NCBI GenBank assembly: GCA_903904835.1
Contig: CAIVEI010000179.1
Span: 1-37,596 of the forward strand
Direction of reading: 5' to 3'
Length of the DNA: 37,596 nt
DNA from: an uncultured Schlesneria sp.
GTDB lineage: Bacteria; Planctomycetota; Planctomycetia; Planctomycetales; Planctomycetaceae
This document shows, piece by piece, positions 15,994-23,805 of the stretch. Position 1 is the stretch's first letter. Each line of letters starts with the position of its first letter. A program made the position numbers and the translations under genes. The notes beneath the pieces are model-generated. The model did not search any database and was not told where the DNA came from. It saw only the letters and a list, made by a program, of their open reading frames with translations.

Positions 15994-17097
15994 ATGGCCA
16001 ACGAAAAAGTTCGCATCGCAATTATCGGTGCCGGTCTGGTATCTGACTTTCACCACGTGCCCGGAATTCGCGTTGATTCCCGTTGCGAACTGGCCGCCGT
16101 TTGTGATCCTAACGAACAATTGCTTAACCAGCGCAAGAATGAATGGGGACCGGCAAAGTACACAACCGACTTCCACGCCATTGCGAATGACAAGGATATC
16201 GACGCGGTCATCATCGCCACTCCGAATTTCACGCATAAGGAAATTGCTCTGGCGTGTATCGCGGGCGGCAAACATGTGATGTGCGAAAAGCCACTCGGCG
16301 TCAGTTTTGCTGAGGCGAACGAGATGTACCTGGCGGCCAAAGCGAAGGGGGTTCGGCATATGACCGCATTCACCTATCGTTTTGCTCCCTCAATGCGATA
16401 CCTCGCGCATCTCGTGAAGAGTGGTGCGCTCGGCGAGCCGCGACATTTTCGTAGCCAGCGATTCCTCGATCTTCCCGAAACCAGTTGGGGCTGGCGTCAG
16501 TATAAGAAGCTGGCTGGCGCGGGGGATCTCTATGACATGACGATCCACCGCATCGATTTCGCTCAGGATTTGATGGGACCAATTCAAAGCGTTTGCGGTT
16601 CGGTCAAAACGTTTGTTCCTCGCGACAAAACCGTCGACGGTCAACCCTGTGCACCGTCAGAAGTTGATGACTGGTCGGCGTTAATCGGCACGTTCAAGTC
16701 GGGTGCTGTCGGTGTGTGGGAAGGTAGCACGTTGATGAAAGGGCACCATAACAGCGGGGTCGGTTTTGAGTGGGCTGAAGTGAACGGCAGTGAAGGCTCG
16801 GCCGTATACCAGTTAGTCGACCCGAATTACATCCTGGTCGGCAAGCATGGCGGAACAATGGAAAAGTCGCTGGTTCCTGAACAGTTTATGAAACCAGCCA
16901 AAAGCCCTCGCAATCCTGCCGAAGGGAAACCGAGCACGGTATTCCGCTATGACCTGGTCTTCGAACTGGTGGACGCCATCGTCGAAGGTCGTGACGCTGT
17001 TCCCGGCTTCGACGATGGGGCGAGCGCTCAAGCCGTTGCCGACGCCGTTTTGCAGTCTTACGCCGAACGATGCTGGATCGACATCCCTTCCGTGTAA
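15994..17097 (+). CDS. Gfo/Idh/MocA family NAD(P)-dependent oxidoreductase, 367 aa
   Basis: A sugar or cyclitol dehydrogenase-type enzyme, cytoplasmic as read (no signal peptide or Tat leader). The Rossmann motif is at the start (VRIAIIGAGLVSD, residues 6-18), ATPNFTH at 76-82, the family signature CEKP (E98-K99-P100), and the active-site region GDLYDMTIHRID with D181 and H185. The C-terminal GFO/IDH/MocA alpha/beta domain extends to the end. The start ATG is supported by GGAAAG nearby. The substrate is unknown. The divergent DUF1080 neighbour suggests 3-keto-glycoside handling, in which this enzyme could oxidise at C3 or reduce the product. Confidence 0.92.
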   Translation: MANEKVRIAIIGAGLVSDFHHVPGIRVDSRCELAAVCDPNEQLLNQRKNEWGPAKYTTDFHAIANDKDIDAVIIATPNFTHKEIALACIAGGKHVMCEKPLGVSFAEANEMYLAAKAKGVRHMTAFTYRFAPSMRYLAHLVKSGALGEPRHFRSQRFLDLPETSWGWRQYKKLAGAGDLYDMTIHRIDFAQDLMGPIQSVCGSVKTFVPRDKTVDGQPCAPSEVDDWSALIGTFKSGAVGVWEGSTLMKGHHNSGVGFEWAEVNGSEGSAVYQLVDPNYILVGKHGGTMEKSLVPEQFMKPAKSPRNPAEGKPSTVFRYDLVFELVDAIVEGRDAVPGFDDGASAQAVADAVLQSYAERCWIDIPSV

Positions 17098-17101
17098 TGC
17101 T

Positions 17102-19186
17102 TCACCACCAGAGATATCTCTGGATAAATTCGACAACGTCTCCGAATAGGACGTCGCCCAGATTCGACTTACCACACCCGATGCGAGCTCGGACATCCGC
17201 TCCGATCGCTCGCGACGGGAGTTTTTCCGTATCGAGGGTCGCACGGGCCTCGAGCACACTTCCGTCTTCTTCGGCAGTGACCGTACGGGTTGCCAGCGTT
17301 TTCAGCGTTGCCTCATAACTCGACTCCGGACTTGTCAGCAATCGGTATTCAATCGGAAGGTGCTCACCAAGTTCTTTCTGAGCTTTCAAAACACGACCGA
17401 CGCGGTGTTCGGCGATTTCCAATTCAAGCTGCCAATCTCCCTTGTCGTCCATGACTTGCAGTAACAGATCGCCCCGTTTGACCGGGCGATTTTCTAACAA
17501 CTGCTGAACTTGAAAAGTGGTCACGATCCCGGGTATCGGCGCCCGGACGATCAACCGTTCTCGTCGGTCGCGCAAGATCCCTTGTTGCAGCAGGCCTCCG
17601 TCGATTTCGACCTGGGTCTCCATCGCCTTACCTTTGGCTTTCAGCTTGTCGTCAGTCTTGCCAAGCCTTTCAGCCTCATCAGCCTGGGCTTTGAGAGAAT
17701 GCAACAGTTTTTGTTTCTCTTGGAGTTCAGTTTCGACTTTGACAAGCTCGGCATTCAATTCGTCGTTGCGAAGCTTGATCAGCGGTTGGTCCTTCTCGAC
17801 GTAATCGCCACCTTCGACTAACAGTTCCAGGACCTGTCCATCCCAGGGCGCGAAGACTTCCCGCTGGATAACTGGCATTAATCGACCCGTACTGTCAACT
17901 CGATAATCCCACGGCACGAGTACGAGTGCTGCACCAGCAGAGACGAGCGCCGCCGCAACCGCAGCCGCGATGGCAAATCGACGCCCACGAAGCCATTCGA
18001 AAAAACGTCCCATCGAACGCCAGACGGGAAGCAGGAAAATTGTGCTGTGCGAATGAGAATTGTAGGCCGCCGCGGCGATGTGATCAGCGACGGAATCAAG
18101 TGTCCCCTTCAGTTGTGTTGAAGGTTCGCTGCTCGACATCTGTTCGACAATCAACGCGCCAATGGGCTGACGATCAATTCGTTCTGGCCTTCCGCCTCCC
18201 ATCGGTTCTTCCGGCTTAACGAGCCGCTCGGGTTCCAGTAGAGGAACGATCATCAGGAATCGAGTCCCCGCCTCCTGGATAAACTCGGCCAGCGGTTCCT
18301 CAAGCTCTTTTGGAACATTTGCAATCGAGCCGTCGTATCGGAACGGCTCTCCCGCAGCGATGACTTTCTGAGTCAATCGTCGCATGGCGCGGATCAAATT
18401 ACCGCGTGGGTGAACGGATTCCTGGCCGCTGACGGCGGTGATGACTGCTTTGCTTCCACGGCGCATGGCCAGACTCACACGATCGACTCCGAAAAGAATG
18501 CGACCGTCGTTGACCACCACGTTGGCCACTTCATTCAGGTCAAGACTGCGCTGAAGCGACAACAAATAGTCAAACACTGCTTGCGGATCAACCTGTTGGC
18601 GACTTGCCGCGGGGGATTGGGCAGAAGCCAGTTGAGGACTGGAAATCTGAGGGGTTGTCGCGTTCCTGATCGATCCCAATGTTGGAGCCAAACTTGGCCC
18701 GGCGGGGGGAGGCACTACGGCTTCAGGAGAGGGTGCGCGGTTCGGCACAACCGTCTTCGCAATCTGATTCGTGAGGTCGCGGCAACGTAATTCGACATGT
18801 CGCATCATGCCGATTCGCTGTTGCTGAGGGAGATTCGGCCGTTCTGCCACCAGAATGACACCCGGCTGAGTGCTCGAAATCAACATCGGAACAACGAATA
18901 ACGTTGCGTGCCCGAAACTGGTTGGCTCGATCAATCCTTCGGTGTCAAACGTCTGCGCTCGACCTTGATTGATCGCATCGCTCAAAATCTGCTGCAGAAA
19001 CTGTTTACCGCTGGCTCCGCTAAACAGACCAGTTTCTTCCAGACCAACGGCAACAACCGGTATCAATTGACCGGAATCGCCGATCCACATGGCTCCGACT
19101 TTTGAACCAAGTTCCCCTAGAACTTGACGCAAGAACTCGCCCGCGTTTAAAGGAGGGTTGCCAGATCCAGGCTCGTCATTCGACAT
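17102..19186 (-). CDS. GAF-domain/HlyD-type membrane fusion protein, single TM, 694 aa
   Basis: An unusual fusion. The N-terminal ~390 residues look cytoplasmic: a GAF-like region about 15-135 (EFLRQVLGELGSKVGAMWIG), a Pro-rich linker about 150-195, and a second GAF-like domain about 200-370 (LLSQRSLDLNEVANVVVND is close to its start, with GVDRVSLAMRRG after it). One TM helix lies near 398-420 (FAIAAAVAAALVSAGAALVL). Then comes a HlyD/biotinyl-lipoyl adaptor: FAPWDGQVLELLVEGGDYVE, a coiled coil about 485-540, and RLIVRAPIPGIVTTFQVQQ. This implies an intracellular sensory part joined to a periplasmic adaptor. The start at 19186 is chosen for AAGG about 9 bases upstream; an ATG at 19216 is possible. 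No transporter, peptidase or outer-membrane partner lies in the window. It ends 4 bases from the convergent oxidoreductase gene. Confidence 0.78.
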   Translation of the reverse strand: MSNDEPGSGNPPLNAGEFLRQVLGELGSKVGAMWIGDSGQLIPVVAVGLEETGLFSGASGKQFLQQILSDAINQGRAQTFDTEGLIEPTSFGHATLFVVPMLISSTQPGVILVAERPNLPQQQRIGMMRHVELRCRDLTNQIAKTVVPNRAPSPEAVVPPPAGPSLAPTLGSIRNATTPQISSPQLASAQSPAASRQQVDPQAVFDYLLSLQRSLDLNEVANVVVNDGRILFGVDRVSLAMRRGSKAVITAVSGQESVHPRGNLIRAMRRLTQKVIAAGEPFRYDGSIANVPKELEEPLAEFIQEAGTRFLMIVPLLEPERLVKPEEPMGGGRPERIDRQPIGALIVEQMSSSEPSTQLKGTLDSVADHIAAAAYNSHSHSTIFLLPVWRSMGRFFEWLRGRRFAIAAAVAAALVSAGAALVLVPWDYRVDSTGRLMPVIQREVFAPWDGQVLELLVEGGDYVEKDQPLIKLRNDELNAELVKVETELQEKQKLLHSLKAQADEAERLGKTDDKLKAKGKAMETQVEIDGGLLQQGILRDRRERLIVRAPIPGIVTTFQVQQLLENRPVKRGDLLLQVMDDKGDWQLELEIAEHRVGRVLKAQKELGEHLPIEYRLLTSPESSYEATLKTLATRTVTAEEDGSVLEARATLDTEKLPSRAIGADVRARIGCGKSNLGDVLFGDVVEFIQRYLWW

Positions 19187-19417
19187 CAGTGGGGACCTTG
19201 GTGGAAACAGCATCAAATGGAAATAGTGAACGGGCAGAGTATCGTTTCAAACCCCTGATTTCGACAAGGCCAAGCATGAAACCTGCCAAAATCAATTCCG
19301 GCGTGTCGGACGCAACACCATGAAAGCGGGTTCGACGACCAAAACCTGACTACTGACACTCTGACTATTTGAATTTTCTGAAATCCGTCGTCGGCAAAAG
19401 TACACGCTTTTTTTCTC

Positions 19418-19450
19418 ACAATCGGTTTGGTATGACTTTAGACCGATTGT
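19418..19450. promoter_or_regulatory. Inverted repeat upstream of the moxR operon (possible operator)
   Basis: ACAATCGGT (19418-19426) and ACCGATTGT (19442-19450) are perfect 9-bp inverted arms with a 15-base spacer, 88 bases before the moxR start. It lies in the 351-base divergent gap 19187-19537, which holds no gene. It could bind a dimeric regulator or form a weak hairpin; untested. Confidence 0.35.
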
Positions 19451-19537
19451 CTCAGTTAAGTGCAGAAGCGTCATCTCATTTCGTCTTGTCGCCACGGCGA
19501 CGATCCGCTTTATCAGTTTGACCAGGGGAATTGATAC

Positions 19538-20566
19538 ATGGCAAATCCTTCAGGCGCAGCGACGATTAACCTGAGCGACAACGATGTCGGGGCTATTGAT
19601 CGGCTGCGGGAGCTCTACGGTCGACTGAAAAAAGAACTCGGACGGGTCATCATTGGTCAGAATGATGTCATCGAACGACTGGCGATCTGCATGTTCGCTC
19701 GCGGGCACGGGCTTTTGATGGGAGTTCCCGGCCTCGCCAAGACCTTGCTGGTCAGCAAACTCGCTGAAACCATGTCGCTGAACTTCAGCCGCATCCAATT
19801 CACTCCCGATTTGATGCCGATGGACATCACCGGTACAGATATCCTTCAAGACGGAGCTGATGGCCGACGGGAATTTCAATTCATCCGCGGCCCGGTCTTT
19901 GCGAACATTGTGCTGGCGGACGAAATCAACCGCGCCCCTCCAAAAACTCAAGCCGCAATGCTCGAGGCAATGCAGGAACAGAAGGTGACCGTCGTTGGAA
20001 AAACTTTCCGGCTTGACTCACCATTTTTCGTGCTTGCCACACAGAATCCCGTTGAACAGGAAGGAACATATCCCCTTCCTGAAGCCCAACTCGATCGGTT
20101 CATGTTTCTGATCGAACTGGACTATCCGTCGGAAGAGGAAGAAATTCTGATTGCCCGGACGACAACGGGAGATGCTCTTCCGGAACTGGATCATCTGATG
20201 ACGGCAACTGAAATTATCGATCATCAGCATCTGGTCCGTCGAGTTCCCGTGCCAGACCACATTTACCGTTACGCAGCCAAGCTTGTTCGAAAGACGCGGC
20301 CGAAAGGGACATCGGCACCCGCGTGGCTGAAGCCGCTGGTGGCGTGGGGTGCGGGTCCACGAGCCGTCCAGTTCTTGATCCTCGGTGCGAAAGCCCGGGC
20401 TGCCCTGCATGGAAGTTACATGGTACGACTGGAAGACATCCACGAAGTCGCGGTCCCCGTTTTGACGCACCGCGTCATTACAACCTTCGCTGCACAAGCA
20501 GAAGGATTAGACGCAAAGCAGATCGTGAAACGGCTGATTAGTGAAACGATCGAGGAACAGTCGTAG
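19538..20566 (+). CDS. MoxR-family AAA+ ATPase, 342 aa
   Basis: A cytoplasmic AAA+ chaperone-type ATPase that typically works with VWA-domain partners, as encoded downstream. Motifs: Walker A GVPGLAKT (62-69), Walker B IVLADE (124-129) followed by INRAPPKTQAAMLEAMQE, sensor 1 ATQNP (167-171), and arginine-finger region EAQLDRF (182-188), with the C-terminal lid domain after about 240. All key residues are present. The ATG at 19538 is preceded by CCAGGGGAATTGATAC, giving a usable AGGGG. It begins the Bat-like operon. A 101-bp repeat element lies between it and the DUF58 gene, so the 330-base gap may carry a second promoter or an attenuating structure. Confidence 0.95.
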   Translation: MANPSGAATINLSDNDVGAIDRLRELYGRLKKELGRVIIGQNDVIERLAICMFARGHGLLMGVPGLAKTLLVSKLAETMSLNFSRIQFTPDLMPMDITGTDILQDGADGRREFQFIRGPVFANIVLADEINRAPPKTQAAMLEAMQEQKVTVVGKTFRLDSPFFVLATQNPVEQEGTYPLPEAQLDRFMFLIELDYPSEEEEILIARTTTGDALPELDHLMTATEIIDHQHLVRRVPVPDHIYRYAAKLVRKTRPKGTSAPAWLKPLVAWGAGPRAVQFLILGAKARAALHGSYMVRLEDIHEVAVPVLTHRVITTFAAQAEGLDAKQIVKRLISETIEEQS

Positions 20567-20665
20567 GTGATAACATAAGCAAGCCGCTTGGTGCCTGGTC
20601 TGATGAAAGGACCCGAAGATGGAATGTGTGCGTTGTTGGAGACATATGCTTTTGTAACAGAAAAT

Positions 20666-20766
20666 GGGTGCCACGGTTTTACCGTCTTCGGTAAGGCCGT
20701 GCTCTTCGGACCGTTATCGAACCATGAAGACACGGCCTTGTCGAAGACTCCAAAACCGTGGCACCC
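20666..20766 (+). repeat. 101-bp MITE-like element, second full copy
   Basis: GGGTGCCACGGTTTT (20666-20680) and AAAACCGTGGCACCC (20752-20766) are perfect 15-bp terminal inverted repeats. It has the same length and a nearly identical interior to 7204-7304. It sits between moxR and the DUF58 gene. The rest of the gap 20567-20896 shows nothing else. Confidence 0.85.
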
Positions 20767-20896
20767 CGAGTTTCGATCGCAGTTCCGTCGATAAGCCGCA
20801 ATATTTTACCCGACCACTGTTTCGCCATTGCTTCAGCGCAGGTATCGCCTGCTTTGAATTTGATTCACGGACGTGCATCCGCACCAGGGAGCAGGC

Positions 20897-21808
20897 ATGC
20901 TTACTGATCGCCAGCCTCGAAGCTTTCTCGACGCGCAAGTCTTGTCGCGGCTGGCGGGTATCCCGCTGTTTGCGCGGCGGCCGATGCAAGGGAATGTCTC
21001 GGGACGGCATGCCAGTCCGCACCGGGGATCAAGTGTTGAGTTCGCCGAATACCGCAAATATGTGCCAGGCGATGACCTTCGGCGACTCGACTGGCGAGCC
21101 TACGGACGGTCTGATCGGTTCTACGTCAAAGAATTCGAAGCTGACACGAACTTGCGCTGCTGCTTTGTGCTCGATACCAGCGGGTCCATGAATTTTGGTT
21201 CGACCGGCATCACGAAGATCGAATACGCACGACGAATCGCGGGAACGCTGGGGTATCTCGCCAGCCAGCAAGGTGATGCAGTCGGCCTTGCGTGCGTGGC
21301 GAATGGGATAGTGCAGAACCTTCCCCCGAAAAGAAATGCAGCCCATTTAAGGCTTGTCCTTGACCTGCTTGAAAATGCAAAGCCGAAAGGAGAAACGCAA
21401 CTCGCCACCGTCTTGCATGAACTGGCGGAAACGATTCGTCAGCGAGCATTGATCGTCATTATTTCAGATCTGTTCATTGAACCAGAACTGTTACGTGGCT
21501 GTTTCCAGCATTTGCGGTTTCGCCATCATGACGCCGCCGTATTTCATCTGCTCGATCCGCTCGAATTGAATTTTCAGTTTCGTCGACCAATGCGGTTCCT
21601 TGATATGGAAGGTGGTCCCGCCATATTTGCAGAGCCCAATGATATCGCCGATCGATACGACAAGGCCTTGCAACAATATCTGGGGCAATTGAGACAGGTT
21701 GTGCTTGAGTCGGCAATCGATTACCAGCGAATCAGCATTGACGAAAACTACGAACAGGCATTAGTCCGGTTTCTCATCGGACGAGCTCAAGCAAAGGGGA
21801 TGCGATGA
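20897..21808 (+). CDS. DUF58 domain protein with VWA-like fold, 303 aa
   Basis: A cytoplasmic protein of the MoxR-associated DUF58 family. Characteristic block at residues 51-86 (EYRKYVPGDDLRRLDW, then RFYVKEFEADTNL), followed by a VWA MIDAS sequence DTSGS (93-97). The remainder forms the Rossmann-like VWA fold (ALIVIISDLF near residue 190). The start at 20897 is chosen over the in-frame GTG at 20873 because AGGGAG lies just upstream at proper spacing. The stop overlaps the start of the next gene (ATGA). It probably couples MoxR ATPase activity to the downstream membrane VWA proteins; this is known for the family in general and not shown here. Confidence 0.93.
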   Translation: MLTDRQPRSFLDAQVLSRLAGIPLFARRPMQGNVSGRHASPHRGSSVEFAEYRKYVPGDDLRRLDWRAYGRSDRFYVKEFEADTNLRCCFVLDTSGSMNFGSTGITKIEYARRIAGTLGYLASQQGDAVGLACVANGIVQNLPPKRNAAHLRLVLDLLENAKPKGETQLATVLHELAETIRQRALIVIISDLFIEPELLRGCFQHLRFRHHDAAVFHLLDPLELNFQFRRPMRFLDMEGGPAIFAEPNDIADRYDKALQQYLGQLRQVVLESAIDYQRISIDENYEQALVRFLIGRAQAKGMR

Positions 21809-23805
21809 GCTTTTTGCAACCCTGGCTGCTGTGGGGCCTGCCACTGATCGCCTTGCCGATCATCATTCACCTGATCAATCAGCGGCGGTTTCAGACGATT
21901 CAATGGGCGGCCATGATGTTCTTGCTGGCCGCACACCGCATGGCACGTGGCTATTCCAGACTGCGTCAATGGCTGATCATGTTATTCCGGATGCTGGCGA
22001 TCGCCGGCCTGCTGTTCGCTGTCGCTCGACCACTTGCCAGCGGATGGCTGGGGCTTGCGGCGGGAGGCCAGGCAGACACGACGATCGTACTGCTGGACCG
22101 TTCGCCGAGTATGCAGCAGCGAGGCTCGGGGACCGGTGAATCCAAGTTGGAAACGGGCAAGAAGCAACTGTTACAAACGCTGCAGACGCTTGGTTCGGCT
22201 CGCTGGGTCGTGATTGACAGCGTTTCCAATGCACCGCACCAGATTGATTCCCCTGCCGCGATCATGAATCTCCCAAACGCAGGACCCGCCAGTTCTCCGG
22301 CCGATCTGCCTATCATGCTTCAAGCAGCCCATGATTATATCCGAGATAACAAGTCGGGACGAACTGAGATCTGGGTCTGTTCCGACCTGCGCGAAAACGA
22401 CTGGACGGCGGAAAGCAATCGCTGGTCAACGCTGCGCGACGCCTTTCTGGAATTCCCTCAGGGAGTGCGGTTTCATCTGCTCGCCTATTCGCAACTCCCT
22501 TCAACGAATACTTCCATCCGAGTGACTGACGTTAAGCGACAAGCGACAAGTGACGGTGCCGAACTGCTCGTCTCGCTCAAGATTTCCCGCGAAGGGACTG
22601 ACTCGCAGAAAATCAGCATTCCGGTCGAGTTTGACATTGAAGGGGCACGCTCGGTGTTGACTGTCGAACTCGACGGATTGACGACCGAACTGAAGGATCA
22701 CCGCATCCCCCTGGAGCGGGCACGAGAGCGAGGCTGGGGTCGAGTTTCGATCCCTGCCGATGCCAACCCGGCGGACAATGACTTCTATTTCGTCTTCGAC
22801 GTTCCACCACACCGAAAGACAATCGTCGTTGCGGAAGAGCCGCAAGTGGAAAAACCGCTTCAACTTGCTGCTGCAATTCCACCGGAGCCTTCGTTTGTCT
22901 GTACGGCAGACGTGATTGGGCTTGAGCAATTGCCCACGGTCGAATGGGACCAGGTCTCTTTGGTCCTGTGGCAGGGACCGCTTCCGTCGGGAACAGAGGT
23001 GGAACTGCTACAATCGTTTGTCGAACGAGGTGGTCAGGTTGTCTTTCTTCCACCTCGAAACCCGACAAGTGACGAATTTTTGGGAATTCGATGGAATGAA
23101 TGGGTCAGCTCAAACGACAATATTCCACTCGAAACATGGCGGAGCGACGGAGACTTGCTGAGCCGAACACTAAACGGCACAGCGCTCCCAGTCGGGCAAC
23201 TCGAAATTCATCAATATTGCGGACTGAATGGTGACCACACACCACTGGCGATACTCAAAGGGGGTGCGACTTTGTTAGCACGAGTCCCGACCAAACGAGG
23301 GGGTGTCTATCTCTGGGCGACGACCCCGGCACCGCGTGACTCTTCGCTGGCGACAGGCGGCGTCGTTTTGTACGCATTCGTTCAACGAGCGATTTCAGCC
23401 GGAGCCGTGGCGCTGGGTAAATCTCGGCAGCTTGACGCCGGTGATGCTCAAGGGGAAATCTCGTCAACCTGGAATCCTGTTGTTGAAGGGGACCAGGGAT
23501 TATCCACCGAGGCGCTGTATCACCGGGGAGTTTACAGCGCAAACGACCGCCTGCTGGCTGTCAACCGACCTGCCAACGAGGACGACGCCCGTGTTTTGAA
23601 TGAGTCTCGACTGGCCGAATTGTTTCGTGGTTTAAACTTCGTCCGCGTTGACGATCAGGCCGGAAGCGTCAGTTCGTTGATCCAGGAAATCTGGCGAGTG
23701 TTTTTGATTACGATGTTGATTTCGTTGATTCTCGAAGCCGTCCTTTGTCTCCCAAAAGTTGCGAGAACGACTGAAACGACACGAATTGCGGGAGCCGCGG
23801 CATGA
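21805..23805 (+). CDS. BatA-like N-terminal domain plus VWA membrane protein, 666 aa
   Basis: The N-terminus matches the aerotolerance BatA-type leader domain: TM1 about 6-24 (LLWGLPLIALPIIIHLI), then NQRRFQTIQWAAMMFL, then TM2 about 56-77. A VWA-type domain follows with MIDAS DRSPS (98-102). The middle (about 230-500) is beta-rich with a CARDB/Ig-like character and a GATase-like fold region (VSLVLWQGPLPSGTEVELL). A C-terminal TM is near 633-651 (FLITMLISLILEAVLCL). The topology places the large domain in the periplasm. It starts by a 4-base overlap with the DUF58 gene and ends by a 4-base overlap with the next, so coupled translation is likely. Bat proteins were named for aerotolerance in Bacteroides; that role is not established in Planctomycetes. 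Confidence 0.9.
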   Translation: MSFLQPWLLWGLPLIALPIIIHLINQRRFQTIQWAAMMFLLAAHRMARGYSRLRQWLIMLFRMLAIAGLLFAVARPLASGWLGLAAGGQADTTIVLLDRSPSMQQRGSGTGESKLETGKKQLLQTLQTLGSARWVVIDSVSNAPHQIDSPAAIMNLPNAGPASSPADLPIMLQAAHDYIRDNKSGRTEIWVCSDLRENDWTAESNRWSTLRDAFLEFPQGVRFHLLAYSQLPSTNTSIRVTDVKRQATSDGAELLVSLKISREGTDSQKISIPVEFDIEGARSVLTVELDGLTTELKDHRIPLERARERGWGRVSIPADANPADNDFYFVFDVPPHRKTIVVAEEPQVEKPLQLAAAIPPEPSFVCTADVIGLEQLPTVEWDQVSLVLWQGPLPSGTEVELLQSFVERGGQVVFLPPRNPTSDEFLGIRWNEWVSSNDNIPLETWRSDGDLLSRTLNGTALPVGQLEIHQYCGLNGDHTPLAILKGGATLLARVPTKRGGVYLWATTPAPRDSSLATGGVVLYAFVQRAISAGAVALGKSRQLDAGDAQGEISSTWNPVVEGDQGLSTEALYHRGVYSANDRLLAVNRPANEDDARVLNESRLAELFRGLNFVRVDDQAGSVSSLIQEIWRVFLITMLISLILEAVLCLPKVARTTETTRIAGAAA

